NCBI RefSeq assembly: GCF_000304475.1
Contig: NC_018945.1
Coordinates: 372,001 to 436,000 of the forward strand
Direction of reading: 5' to 3'
Length of the DNA stretch: 64,000 nt
From: Kazachstania africana CBS 2517
Lineage: Eukaryota; Ascomycota; Saccharomycetes; Saccharomycetales; Saccharomycetaceae
Shown here: in pieces, positions 39,572 to 49,798 of the stretch
Layout of the letters: every line of letters begins with the position of its first letter
Position numbering within the stretch: the first letter of the stretch is position 1
The notes under the pieces: generated by a model
Database searches by the model: none
Seen by the model: only the letters and a program-made list of their open reading frames with translations
What the model was told of the DNA's origin: nothing
Program-made: the position numbers and the translations under genes

Positions 39572-40513
39572 CTAAGCCTTGGGCTTTTTAAATCTACCTG
39601 CCCTTTCTAATGAATCATCCGTTAAATACCATCCCGGTAAATAATTCCCAGAATACTGAAGCAGCCATTCCTTGTCAGTACCATCAATCTCAGAAAAGTT
39701 GACGATGTTGTTATCATTTCTCATTTCTGGATTGAAAGAATTGGAAATTTCCCGTGAGAATGGAAGCTCGATGTCATTTGAGCTATTTTCAATCTTCAAA
39801 AATGGATTCGGTTTCGTTTCATGAACGTTACCAATAGAAGTAAATCCATAATTGTAAAGTCCACAGATTGGTTCATTCGAAAATAGCAGGAAACTCCATA
39901 TATTTCCTAGCTTCCAATGCAATAAAGGTTGTAATCTAATGAAATCAGGCCAATTAGAGTCCGTCTTTTGAATAGATTTTAAATGCTCGCCAAATGGATC
40001 AGTGTGTCTTATTCCAATTACTATGGCCTTAGTGACTGGATTTTTGTACAGGAAATCTTGGAACGCATCTGACATCGACATACTCTTATTATATCTATCA
40101 TCATCTTTCATTGATTCGTATAGCGATAGATGATACCTCTTCTGCGTATAATTCATAAAATTCTCCAATGTTGGCCATGTCTCCTCTGAATTAATAAAAA
40201 CTGTTGGTAACTGCGTCATGGGGAAACGATGGTATTTGAAATCGAATTGTGACTCGTTAGCTTTTACAACGAAAAACTCCCACAAACAACTTAGATACAA
40301 CAATAATAACACCTGACAATCTTTACCACCATTATAAGAAAAAGAAATTTCTCCATTTAATGGACTCCATCGGGTGAATACATCATTTATCAGAATGTGT
40401 CTAGTCAAATTAATAGCATTTTGTGTTTCAGTAATGATGCTTGTCCTATTCGTCAAGTTAAGGTACGATTTGGTAATCTTATAGCAAGTCTCAGATATTC
40501 TTGCCAATGTCAT
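39572..40513 (-). CDS. FAD1: FAD synthetase Fad1
   Basis: 313 residues from the ATG at 40513 (MTLARISETCYK); upstream codons in frame lack an ATG. Orthologue of YDL045C (306). It adenylates FMN with ATP to make FAD in the cytosol. The PAPS-reductase-like fold is marked by the pyrophosphate-binding loop FSYNGGKDCQVLLLLYLSCL near residue 64, the flavin-site region GIRHTDPFGEHLK near 195, and the C-terminal LPGWYLTDDSLERAGR arginine segment. Confidence 0.97.
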   Translation of the reverse strand: MTLARISETCYKITKSYLNLTNRTSIITETQNAINLTRHILINDVFTRWSPLNGEISFSYNGGKDCQVLLLLYLSCLWEFFVVKANESQFDFKYHRFPMTQLPTVFINSEETWPTLENFMNYTQKRYHLSLYESMKDDDRYNKSMSMSDAFQDFLYKNPVTKAIVIGIRHTDPFGEHLKSIQKTDSNWPDFIRLQPLLHWKLGNIWSFLLFSNEPICGLYNYGFTSIGNVHETKPNPFLKIENSSNDIELPFSREISNSFNPEMRNDNNIVNFSEIDGTDKEWLLQYSGNYLPGWYLTDDSLERAGRFKKPKA

Positions 40514-40791
40514 CTTTTTCAAACAAAACTTGTCTTTAGCCAATTGAAGTAAAGTTGATGATCTTCGATCAGGTCGAATTGAACATAACAAAGGCTATTC
40601 TTATAAAACTTTAATGCCAGCCTATTGTCGACGTCTTCTCGCAATTACTTGTCCTAAGAAATTTTTCGGAGCATTGATTGAATGTTAGAATTTTGCGAAG
40701 CGAATCATATTGCTTATTAATTATAAATGTTCATCTATATACAGTAGTTGATGGGTCATTAAATTACTCTTTATACATGAGCAGCAGCATG

Positions 40792-41982
40792 TCAGTTTGA
40801 GGCCGTCAGAGCTTTTTTCAAATTTTTCACATAATTCTCGATCAAATGAAGATCAGTCTCTGTTTCCTTGGACCAAACGACTCCGATGGTCAAGGCATTT
40901 TTCTTCATTTTATCCAAATCCTCTTCATCTAAGACATTGTCATTCATTGTCCTTAGATCATTAACAATCTTATCAAGCAATTCTACCGTATATATATCGC
41001 CTGTAATACCGTTTATCTCCATTTCATTAGTAATTTCTCTTAACCTGTAAATTTCGTTGAAATTTTCCCATGTTAATTGTAATAATAAGTTATAAAAATC
41101 AATGGTGCAAAGATTTAAATATAGTGACAGATCTACATTTGCCTTGCATTCTTGGTATACGTACATTAAGATGGTATATTTTCTATCGGATGGAATCTCA
41201 AATTGGGGGTCTGATAATAATTTTACAACGGTATAGGGTAAAGTTACAGCATAAGGTTCTGGCAACTGTCTGAGAGTATTGCTACAATGTTTTTGGATAT
41301 GCGCTATAATTTCAATTGGGGATTTTCTAAGGAGCAAATCTTGTTTTCTGTCTCTGTGTAAGAAAAGTGTCATTAAATCTTTTATTTTCTCTAAGATATC
41401 AAAATCATTATTGATTTCTGTAGATAACTGGTTGATGTACGGTTTCATAACATTATTCAATGCAGCTTTATGTCTCTCTTCGGATTCTAATCTATCGAAG
41501 TCAATCTCTAAGCTGGGTTTCTGGACCTTCGTATCAATATTCATCCCTAGTATATCTGATTTGGCTAAAGTGTTTTTCTTATTCTTGCGTAATGTCTCTT
41601 CAAGGTTAACAAAAAGATTGTACATTATATTTCCCTTCTCTTCTCTCTGCTTATCAGCTTCACCTTTCAAAAATTTCACCAAATTCAAGTCAGATGGATT
41701 TATATCGTTACCAAAGGTAATTTTCAATTCATTTCCCCTTTTCTTGCTCGAGAGCAGTTTACTCATATTGCGATTCATTATTTCCTCTTTCTTTTGCATT
41801 CTCTCGAATATACTACCAAAAATCACTTTTTCTTGTATGCTTGTACTTTCAGCATTATTATCATCGTTCTTGCTGCTTATTATATCAGTTTCTCTTTCTT
41901 GTTTAGCTTCTTTACATGGCGGGTATCTGTATGACAACTTCCGGTACCCTAGAGTACCTTTAAAAACATAACGTTTCAGCAT
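40792..41982 (-). CDS. MTF2: mitochondrial RNA-processing factor Mtf2/Nam1
   Basis: 396 residues; place next to FAD1 matches YDL044C (MTF2/NAM1, 440). The S. cerevisiae protein binds mitochondrial RNA polymerase and couples transcription to processing and translation of mitochondrial mRNAs. The N-terminus MLKRYVFKGTLGYRKLSYRY is basic and aromatic without acids, a good presequence. The body is helical and charged, with no domain I can name. The ATG at 41982 is the first in frame. Confidence 0.78.
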   Translation of the reverse strand: MLKRYVFKGTLGYRKLSYRYPPCKEAKQERETDIISSKNDDNNAESTSIQEKVIFGSIFERMQKKEEIMNRNMSKLLSSKKRGNELKITFGNDINPSDLNLVKFLKGEADKQREEKGNIMYNLFVNLEETLRKNKKNTLAKSDILGMNIDTKVQKPSLEIDFDRLESEERHKAALNNVMKPYINQLSTEINNDFDILEKIKDLMTLFLHRDRKQDLLLRKSPIEIIAHIQKHCSNTLRQLPEPYAVTLPYTVVKLLSDPQFEIPSDRKYTILMYVYQECKANVDLSLYLNLCTIDFYNLLLQLTWENFNEIYRLREITNEMEINGITGDIYTVELLDKIVNDLRTMNDNVLDEEDLDKMKKNALTIGVVWSKETETDLHLIENYVKNLKKALTASN

Positions 41983-42232
41983 TTACCGTGGTAATTCGCA
42001 AAGAGTTATTACATTATTACTATAAGTTATGGCTCTATCTTATTATTTTTTGTCAAGGCTTTCCATCTCAATATTTAAAATGAGCGAGATATATAAAATA
42101 TCAAAAGATATTGAACTTTTGCTACATTAGAGAAAAAGGCATATACATGCGTGCTTACATAAGATGTGTGGAATCTGATAAGATGAAGAGTTGGTAAAAC
42201 CTCTCCAAAGCCTTAATAGCTTTGCCTATTCT

Positions 42233-43006
42233 TCACAGTTCTTTCTGACAATGTTCTGGATCTAAAATCATATCATCTGTTGGCTTCCATAATGAATCGA
42301 CTATTCTTTTCAACGCCTTCAGCTTTTCTACTTTCAAATCCAGATTGGAGAATCCAAGGCCGATAGGTGTCCCCTTAATTGAACTCATTAACCGGGAAAG
42401 GGTACCCATGTTGAAGGAACTCGCAGTGCTCTCTTGTTAGATTTCTTTCTAGGTACAGGCTTCGACAGATACGTTGTAAGCCTTGTGTTAGGTTGTTCGG
42501 CACTGTTTACTCTTGTTTGCTAGTCGTCTTCCTAGCAAGATTTTGATTCGTTTTCGCCTCATCATGTGAAGAAGTACGTTGTCTGGCTCTTAATCTCCTG
42601 TCGATCGGTACTGTAGATATACTGTCATCAATTGATGATCATTTTGGGCTACAAAAAACGCTGTTCTCATATTGGAATCCCGAACGTGATTGACTGCTCA
42701 ACCTGTTAAATTTTGTAGACAGTAGCATAGACTTCTTTTCAGACAGATCGTCAATTTGTGGTAGCAAATGTATCAACTTCTTTAAATTAATGGGGTGGCT
42801 CCATCCTGGTATACTTTCCTCTGAAGACATATGTATTTGTTTTATATTTATGGGCTTAATATCTGTGGTAGTGATTCTTTAGCAGCTCCCGTTTTCTGAG
42901 TATTAGGGAACTTCACAAAGAATATTATCTGCCATCTATTCCACAAACTGAACCAAACTTCCAGTGGCACTTTCGAAATTGTTAATACATCTCGATCCAT
43001 ATAGGA
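42233..43006 (-). pseudogene. decayed gene between MTF2 and PRP11, perhaps NBA1
   Basis: Several - strand frames look like pieces of one protein. From an ATG at 42830 one frame reads MSSEESIPGWSHPINLKKLI...FNRLSSQSRSG, meets TGA, continues in the same frame as SSIDDSISTVPIDRRLRARQ...LARKTTSKQE to TAA, shifts to LTTYLSKPVPRKKSNKRALR, and shifts again to MGTLSRLMSSIKGTPIGLGF...VDSLWKPTDDMILDPEHCQK ending at TGA 42233-42235. A further piece upstream (42851-43000, MDRDVLTISKVPLEVWFSLW) may belong. In S. cerevisiae YOL070C (NBA1, a bud-neck protein) is the gene expected in this interval of the sister track, on this strand. The pseudogene state is clear; the name is positional inference. Confidence 0.65.
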
Positions 43007-43284
43007 AAAAAAGTGGACAGATTCTGTATGTCGAGGTATTAAAGCCAGCAAGTAAGTGAAGGAAGAATGAAAGCATTTATTTCGTGTCTAGGTAAAGTAC
43101 TGCTGAATTTTTCGTTCCAAAATGTACGCTACCAGTCCAATGATACCATTTTTTCTCTATTCAGCAAAAACATGGTTGCATCTTTATATGCTTATAACAA
43201 GAAAGTGTCACGTAATCAGAAATTAAAATTCTTAGTATGCCTACTGGTCTGTCTAAAATCGCATATTCTAGTGAAGAAGTAAAA

Positions 43285-44103
43285 TTATTCGGTTTGCTCA
43301 TCTGTTTTTACTTCATCCGATTCATTCTTAAAAAAGAATTGCACCAAGAACAATTTCGACTCTTCATCCCAATAAGTACATGTACTATTCAGCTCATCGA
43401 CTGAATTTTCTTGCATGTAGCCCTCATTCTGCATAATAATTTCCTTATTAGGTATTTCAATTCCGATTTTGTCAAATGGTTCATACGCAATAACTAAAAA
43501 TTTCTTGTCTTTATCATCTTCGGATGATAATTCTAAACCAGATACTATTCTGATAAAAGGTGGATAATCAATATCTGGAAATTCGTTGCTATTATCGTAT
43601 TGCGCCGCTTTTTCGATGCTATAATCCACTTTAACTGCAATCCCGTCAAGGCCTGTTTTAGGATGTTTAACAGAGACAATTTCACAGTTGGGAATAATAC
43701 CGTTATTTTTCAAGGTTTTTCTTGCATTTTCTACTTCCAACTCAAATTCAGTCAGTTCTGTGTTGCTCCCGCTTTTGGAGTCACCAAATTTGGCATCTCC
43801 TAGTTTACCTCTTCGAATAACATTTAAACCATGTTTTTTACCACTCAAATGACGTTCGACACTACTCCATGAGACATGCATCGTATTACATAGTTTGCAA
43901 ACTAATTTACCTGAATGGTTCTTGTAGATATACGGACTCTTTCTCGTCTGGTCATCGGCTTCATCCTTTTGGAAAGTGTATGGGATCTCCTCATTTTGTC
44001 TGAGTAACTCGTCAACTTGTTTTCTTCTTTGCAATTTTAAGTGTGATTCAGATGCAAGACCACCACCACCTTTTTTTGAGCCTGCTCTATTGTGATAATC
44101 CAT
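43285..44103 (-). CDS. PRP11: splicing factor SF3a subunit Prp11
   Basis: 272 residues, orthologue of YDL043C (266; human SF3A2). Component of SF3a in the U2 snRNP, needed for prespliceosome assembly. It starts MDYHNRAGSKKGGGG like its orthologues and has a matrin-type C2H2 zinc finger at about 68-92 (CKLCNTMHVSWSSVERHLSG, then KKH). The C-terminal SF3A2 domain (about 160-270) contains FPDIDYPPFIRIVSGLELSS and ends in an acidic tail. Confidence 0.96.
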   Translation of the reverse strand: MDYHNRAGSKKGGGGLASESHLKLQRRKQVDELLRQNEEIPYTFQKDEADDQTRKSPYIYKNHSGKLVCKLCNTMHVSWSSVERHLSGKKHGLNVIRRGKLGDAKFGDSKSGSNTELTEFELEVENARKTLKNNGIIPNCEIVSVKHPKTGLDGIAVKVDYSIEKAAQYDNSNEFPDIDYPPFIRIVSGLELSSEDDKDKKFLVIAYEPFDKIGIEIPNKEIIMQNEGYMQENSVDELNSTCTYWDEESKLFLVQFFFKNESDEVKTDEQTE

Positions 44104-44286
44104 CTTCTATTGGTATAGTATTTTATATTGATGTCCTTTAAACCTTTGAAGTTCAATTGAATTATTTTTTTTATTTTCAGTTAATTTAATATAGCATGCG
44201 AGCCATCGAAACTATAGTAATCTTTAGGTTAAAATAATGCAAAATATACAAAATATTCTTGAAATGATTGTATATATATATGGATA

Positions 44287-45939
44287 TTATTTATGTTCAA
44301 AGGTATATACACCTCTTTCATTTCCAACGTATTCAAATTTCTTTGTCTTCAGTTCTTTCTCCCATTTTTCATGAGGAATATCCCAGCCACATTTTTGTGT
44401 TATGGCTGAAGCAATATCGTCACAGTAGCCCAAGAGCGACAGATCAAAATCTGTATGTTTCACTGGATCTCTATTTATCAAGACTTGAGGAACATGGGCA
44501 GGTAGCATGTTGACGATTTCTGAGACGGGCGCCACCTTCAAACTTGTTCCGATACAGATTAAAAGGTCACATTGTGTTAAATCATGGCGTATACTCTTAT
44601 GAAACTTTGAAGGTAACGCCTCTCCAAAAAACGTTATGTCCGGTTTTATTACCCCATATGATCTTGGCACATTTGAAATGTTGGTGGCATTCGGTTCATT
44701 AGTTGGGAAGTATTCTTTCCTCCTATCGTAGCAATATGGACATAAGGGAACCTCTACATTTCTAATTTTCTTAAAAATTTTCTCACCAGGTAGTTGAAAA
44801 TGGCAAGTGACACAAGATGCCGTTGCAAATGAACCGTGACATTGAATTAGTCTCTCAGGTGGTATACCCGCATACGATTCAAGATTATCAATATTTTGTG
44901 TATAATTTCTTAATAATTTTCCTTTATCATGTAGCATCTTGATGAAACTATGCAGTGGAGAGTACATGTTTTCTGGGGGCAAAACCATCTTAGCAATACT
45001 ATAAAAAATTGAGGGATCTCTCATGAAATGGTCATAACTGAAAACCTCTTGTGGGTCATCGAGACCCAAATATTTGATTTGTGAATAGAAACCTTCAGAA
45101 GATCTGAAATCTGGGATACCTAATGAAGTTGATACCCCTGCACCAGTCAGGACTATGATATTACTGGCAGAATGTAATTTTGTGACAAGATCTTCAATTC
45201 GGTTGAAACTTAACAATCTTATTCTTGTGGCAAGAATCTTGTTAAAAGCTTTCTGTAAATCTTTGATCAGTTGAACAGTCTGCCTCTTGTCCAGAGGATC
45301 GTCGATTTGTGTGCTGGAAAGATCTGAAACATTTATTTCTGTGGAATTTTGTTGCACATTCATGCTTATTGCCTTGAGTAATATTGTGTCTTTAAGTTCA
45401 AAGCCTAATAATTTGATCAAAAAGTATAAATATAACGAATTTAGTTCGTCTGGTAAATATTTATCCAAAAATTGTCTTATACCATAATATTTCAGGCACA
45501 TTCTAGCATTTAAAGTATCCTCTCTAGTAATGTCCGGTAAAAGATATTTATTATTTAATTTATTTTTCAATATCAGTATTGGATTCTTGGGTTCAATGGG
45601 CTTTAGGGACTTATTGGTAGTGCTGTTATTATAACGTGATATATCGACTTCAGCTGGCATGTTTTCTAATTTGATTATTTCCTTTTCATCTCTATTTTTA
45701 TCTGTAGGCTTAACAGTGGACAAAAATTTTATTGAATTGCCATCATTCGTCGTTTTCAATTTTTTGTCCTTATGTATCACTGAATCATCGTCATCATCGT
45801 TGTCATTATTATCATCATCGTCATCATCATCACCAGTATGGAATAAGGGAATGGCCTTTCTTCCGTACTCTCGTGTTTCCTGTTGTTTTTGTCTCTGCTG
45901 ATCAGCAAAAGTGGTAGTACCGAGAGAAAGAGTCACCAT
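44287..45939 (-). CDS. SIR2: NAD-dependent histone deacetylase, Sir2/Hst1 co-orthologue
   Basis: 550 residues from the first ATG at 45939 (S. cerevisiae Sir2 562, Hst1 503). The sirtuin core (about 262-535) has GAGVSTSLGIPDFRSSEGFY, TQNIDNLE, the catalytic histidine in QCHGSF, zinc cysteines CVTC and CPYC, and FGEALP. The preceding helical domain (about 125-225) matches the Sir2/Hst1 N-terminal domain. Sir2 silences mating loci, telomeres and rDNA; Hst1 represses mid-sporulation and NAD genes with Sum1. Flanks fit both: PRP11 and NAT1 (SIR2 side, YDL042C) and RTG1 (HST1 side, YOL067C). Residues about 38-56 form an Asp/Asn tract. Confidence 0.93.
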   Translation of the reverse strand: MVTLSLGTTTFADQQRQKQQETREYGRKAIPLFHTGDDDDDDDNNDNDDDDDSVIHKDKKLKTTNDGNSIKFLSTVKPTDKNRDEKEIIKLENMPAEVDISRYNNSTTNKSLKPIEPKNPILILKNKLNNKYLLPDITREDTLNARMCLKYYGIRQFLDKYLPDELNSLYLYFLIKLLGFELKDTILLKAISMNVQQNSTEINVSDLSSTQIDDPLDKRQTVQLIKDLQKAFNKILATRIRLLSFNRIEDLVTKLHSASNIIVLTGAGVSTSLGIPDFRSSEGFYSQIKYLGLDDPQEVFSYDHFMRDPSIFYSIAKMVLPPENMYSPLHSFIKMLHDKGKLLRNYTQNIDNLESYAGIPPERLIQCHGSFATASCVTCHFQLPGEKIFKKIRNVEVPLCPYCYDRRKEYFPTNEPNATNISNVPRSYGVIKPDITFFGEALPSKFHKSIRHDLTQCDLLICIGTSLKVAPVSEIVNMLPAHVPQVLINRDPVKHTDFDLSLLGYCDDIASAITQKCGWDIPHEKWEKELKTKKFEYVGNERGVYTFEHK

Positions 45940-46248
45940 CCTATTCAAAAATAGACTAGCCAATTGACAATATGAATATTTTTACACTTTATACTAGTAA
46001 TAGATTACAAAATAATTGTTCTAAAAAAATATGTACGTTTCACACTTAACTTTACCTCTGTAATTGATTTTTCAATGCATTTCAATCTGTAAAAAAAAAC
46101 GAAAATTGAATCAAGATATTTGGCATTTTGTGATTTTTTCCCACAAAAAAAAAATTTTTAACATGAAAGGCTGGGTAAGAGACTGGTTTTCCAACTTTAA
46201 AACTTGGGCTTGTGATGCCCAAATAATGAGCGGCATGGAGAACATCTT

Positions 46249-46779
46249 TCAGTCGTATTCACTGTAACCGTTGCTATTCATGATTTCGTTAGATTTGGAA
46301 TCTGCAGTCTGTTCCGCGGTTCCTGCTAATGGTCCAACACCAATCTTCGCCAGTTCCACTTCCGCGCTGGTATTATCCAGATTGATATCCTTTATTATGG
46401 CACCCGTCTTCTTGATCAGTGACTGCACTTTCATCATTAGTTCTATTTCTTCCCTGTTTTTTATGTCCACTTGGTTTTGCAGATTCGTGATGTATTCAAC
46501 TGCCTGCGTCAAGATCTGGCCCTTGTTTGGCTTACCATCTTTTGTGCCGGTACCCTTTGCCTTTGCGGCAGATCCTGGTGTATCGCTCATTGTACCTGGA
46601 CCACTGGAATCCGTACCTGCGCTTCCATTATAGTAGTCTGCAAAGAATTCTGATGGTATCAGTGTCAACAGTTCTTGTATTCTCTCGTTTATATTATCTC
46701 GACGTTTGCGGTCGTTCTGAAATGTGTTGCTCGTTGTAGACTTCACTGATGATGACAGCGTCTCCGGAATGGTGTCCAT
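46249..46779 (-). CDS. RTG1: bHLH retrograde-signalling factor Rtg1
   Basis: 176 residues, orthologue of YOL067C (RTG1, 177). With Rtg3 it binds GTCAC R-boxes and activates genes such as CIT2 when mitochondria are impaired. The basic-helix-loop-helix region is FQNDRKRRDNINERIQELLT (about 20-40), a long loop, then GTKDGKPNKGQILTQAVEYI (about 80-100). The loop is about 40 residues, unusually long for bHLH proteins but typical of Rtg1. The tail DINLDNTSAEVELAKIGVGP is conserved. Confidence 0.96.
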   Translation of the reverse strand: MDTIPETLSSSVKSTTSNTFQNDRKRRDNINERIQELLTLIPSEFFADYYNGSAGTDSSGPGTMSDTPGSAAKAKGTGTKDGKPNKGQILTQAVEYITNLQNQVDIKNREEIELMMKVQSLIKKTGAIIKDINLDNTSAEVELAKIGVGPLAGTAEQTADSKSNEIMNSNGYSEYD

Positions 46780-47001
46780 TCTTGGTTCTTGGTTCCTCTT
46801 GCTGCCTTTGTTCGAACCTTCCTCATCTTAAATGGTTTTTAAGATGTTCGTTTGGCCTCCTCTTTATTTTTTTTCCCAATATTGGGAACATGCCGAAGCT
46901 GACTTTGCAGTATTAAGAGGCCTTTTGAAGAAAAAAGATATGAAATGTTTATTTGCCAGATATATGACTTTATATATGTTGTTCTTCTTTTATCACAACT
47001 A

Positions 47002-49560
47002 TTACAGTTTATATTGTAGGATATTTATTTGAGTGTATGGGTCTGCATTGGCAGTCTTTTCCAAGATAAGATTCTTGATTTTCAATTTGTCCAAGGAATC
47101 GATCTTATTCAAAAACAGTAAAGAATTTATGCTAATGTTTTCAAAGTTTTCTTGGAAGTAATTGAGCCAATCGAATTGTTCATTTTCAACTTCATTGATA
47201 GGAAAGTCTTCGAATTCAGTTTCAAATCCTCTAATGACGACTTTCTTGGCGACAGCATCGAATGGTGTGGCTTCTCTTGTGGCTAATAACAACTTTATGG
47301 CTATAGCAGCAAAAATTCCTGATTTCTTAATATCAGCATCTCTCTTAACAAGTTTAGTTAAGGAACCAAGACATAATGCCAATTTGCCCGTTCTATAATG
47401 ATATTCGAATTCAAGAATATAATCTCTTTCGTAGTCCTTCACTTGTTCACAGTAGTTTTCAAAAAAATGATCATTGAAATCGGCTAATGGAGTAGCAGTA
47501 GAAAGTAATTTCTGTCCAAACACATCAGAGTCTTGATCAGTTGGATAGGCTCTAACTTCATTGGCTTCCTGCTCTTTACGTTTACTGGCTTGAGTTTCCT
47601 CTTTCTTTGCCTTTTTATTACCTTGCTTGATGAGAGGTTTATTGTCTTCTGCTTCTTCGCCATCTTCATTCTTCCTTTTCAATGATCTATCATGAAGATC
47701 AAAGTATATCGTTGCCGCTCCCTTCATTGCACGAACATACATTGGATTGGTATACAACTTCTTACCCCATTCTAACATTTCCAAGTATGTTCTAGGTGTT
47801 CCCTTTCTCATACAATAAGAATGGAAGTCCAGTTGGTCATCTTCAAATTGTTTATAAAATTTCGAAATTGCCAAAAATCTCTTTAGTGATAAACCTTCGA
47901 ATTTTGAAACTGTCCATTGTAGGTTTTGAAGTTGCTTCTTTAATTCTTCATCTTCTTCAGATCCATTCTTATTTTTCAATTCATTTAATTTTTTCGAATT
48001 TTCAATGTATAATCTGTAATACGCCTCTGCCTGTTCCAAAATGAACCAGGATGCTTCAACCAAATGTAAGTCTTTAACGCCATTAGCTGCATCATCATTC
48101 TTAGTGAATAATGAAGCAATTTCGACGGCTTTTTCGATATTATTTGCTCTTAAGTAATATTTAACTGTTTTACAATTGATAAATCTGTCTTGTAAATCTA
48201 ATTTTCTGGCTTCTTCCATTGTTTCTGCAGCCTCATTTAATAGTCCAATGTGTTTCAAAACACGTGCTTTAACGATGTAGAATTCAACCATAGTTGGAGT
48301 ATGATTCACTGCCAGTTCAATGAACTCTTGAGCCTTTGTGAAATTTCTGGTGAATAAATAATGTTGAGACAAGTAATAACAGGTCCAAATGTATTCACCT
48401 GGATGTTCCATTGGATCTAATTTATTGAAATATGTTGTGATTGAATCTTCCAGTAATTGAGGAACAATAGCTTTTCTTTTTTGGTATAAGGGTTTTACAT
48501 TTGAGAATGCAGCTGGTACACCTCTCTTCAATTGTGGTAACACATATTCATCGAGTCTAGTTTTGAGTACAGCTTCATCCTCAATAAATGTCAAAGGAAT
48601 AAAATTCGGTGGTTCACATCTAGGGTAGAATGTAGCGAGTTTTTCATATAATGCCTTTCTCAATTTATTGTTACTCTGAATACCCAAGGAAGCTTCAAGT
48701 AATGTGTAATATTTGAAATCGTCTGGATTTCTGCTGATTAAAGTTCTGTACATGATGGAAGCTTCTTTGAACTTGCCTAACTTCATGTAAATAGATGCTT
48801 TTGTTTCCAAAACTGCAAATTTGTCAGTAATCTTTGATTCTTCCTGTTCCAATTGCTGTAAAGCACTGTAAAGTTTGTCTTTGGTAGATCCAGCAGACCT
48901 GTACATGACATCAATCTTGTACATCTTACATTCACTGTCCTCATAAGCTTCAGCGGGGCCAATTTTTCCTTCAGTTAGTTTCTCAAATTGTGTTAGGAGT
49001 TTAACAGCCTCTTGAGGATGGTTATTGATATCATGGGCGATAGCTAAACCAGTCCAGTTGGCACGATATCCCATTGCAACTGATAGGTATTGTTGACGAG
49101 AAAATTCAGCTCCTTTGAAGTCGCCCACTTGAGATTGCAATGTAGCGAGATCCCTATAAATTTGATAATTGTTGGAGCCATTAGCTAAAGAAGCTTGAAA
49201 CCAATTGATGGATCCCTTGTAGTCTTTAGTATTTCTCATATAGATACCAAGTACATGGCAACAAATTGAGGAAGCATCGGTGCCTTTGATCTTACTGATT
49301 GCATTTGTGACTAAAGATGCCGCTTCAGTTTTTTCACCAATTGAAAATAAATCTAGCCCTTTCAATGCTAGAGCATCTACATAAGAGGGATCTTTCTTCA
49401 AAAGAGGGTCCAATATCTTAATTGATTTCTTGTAGTTTTTACCTTCAAATAGTTTCAAAGCCTCGAGGAATTGTGCATTTTCCTGCGCATTAGGTTTTGA
49501 TGCAGATTTAGGCTTCGCTGCCTGTTTACCCTTTGCCTTCATTAATCTTCTCTTCGACAT
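47002..49560 (-). CDS. NAT1: NatA auxiliary subunit Nat1
   Basis: 852 residues (YDL040C, 854). Large ribosome-anchoring subunit of the NatA N-terminal acetyltransferase with Ard1 and Nat5; it acetylates nascent chains starting with Ser, Ala, Thr or Gly. It is built almost entirely of TPR-type helical hairpins, visible from about residue 30 (KLFEGKNYKKSIKILDPLLK) through 500. A lysine-rich segment at about 620-660 (KQGNKKAKKEETQASKRKEQ) probably contacts rRNA. The basic N-terminus MSKRRLMKAKGKQAAK also suits ribosome binding. Confidence 0.96.
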   Translation of the reverse strand: MSKRRLMKAKGKQAAKPKSASKPNAQENAQFLEALKLFEGKNYKKSIKILDPLLKKDPSYVDALALKGLDLFSIGEKTEAASLVTNAISKIKGTDASSICCHVLGIYMRNTKDYKGSINWFQASLANGSNNYQIYRDLATLQSQVGDFKGAEFSRQQYLSVAMGYRANWTGLAIAHDINNHPQEAVKLLTQFEKLTEGKIGPAEAYEDSECKMYKIDVMYRSAGSTKDKLYSALQQLEQEESKITDKFAVLETKASIYMKLGKFKEASIMYRTLISRNPDDFKYYTLLEASLGIQSNNKLRKALYEKLATFYPRCEPPNFIPLTFIEDEAVLKTRLDEYVLPQLKRGVPAAFSNVKPLYQKRKAIVPQLLEDSITTYFNKLDPMEHPGEYIWTCYYLSQHYLFTRNFTKAQEFIELAVNHTPTMVEFYIVKARVLKHIGLLNEAAETMEEARKLDLQDRFINCKTVKYYLRANNIEKAVEIASLFTKNDDAANGVKDLHLVEASWFILEQAEAYYRLYIENSKKLNELKNKNGSEEDEELKKQLQNLQWTVSKFEGLSLKRFLAISKFYKQFEDDQLDFHSYCMRKGTPRTYLEMLEWGKKLYTNPMYVRAMKGAATIYFDLHDRSLKRKNEDGEEAEDNKPLIKQGNKKAKKEETQASKRKEQEANEVRAYPTDQDSDVFGQKLLSTATPLADFNDHFFENYCEQVKDYERDYILEFEYHYRTGKLALCLGSLTKLVKRDADIKKSGIFAAIAIKLLLATREATPFDAVAKKVVIRGFETEFEDFPINEVENEQFDWLNYFQENFENISINSLLFLNKIDSLDKLKIKNLILEKTANADPYTQINILQYKL

Positions 49561-49798
49561 TGTAGCAAGGACGATTGTTTTAAGGTGATTCTTGATGGTA
49601 TGAATACAAATTAATCACGTAACTGTCGATATAAAAAGTAAATCGAGATGTCCCAACCTGTTCATTAACCGTGGGCTTTCGCTGCATTCCCTCATACTGT
49701 AATTTTTCACAAAAATTTTCATCGTAAAATATGACTTGATGAAGTATTCTTCTCAAAGTGATAGTTATATATGGCAGTTTCATTTGTATATAGGAGTG

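Noticed and set aside
47484..47669. Lysine-rich frame inside NAT1
   Set aside because: Out-of-frame shadow of the NAT1 basic segment on the same strand.
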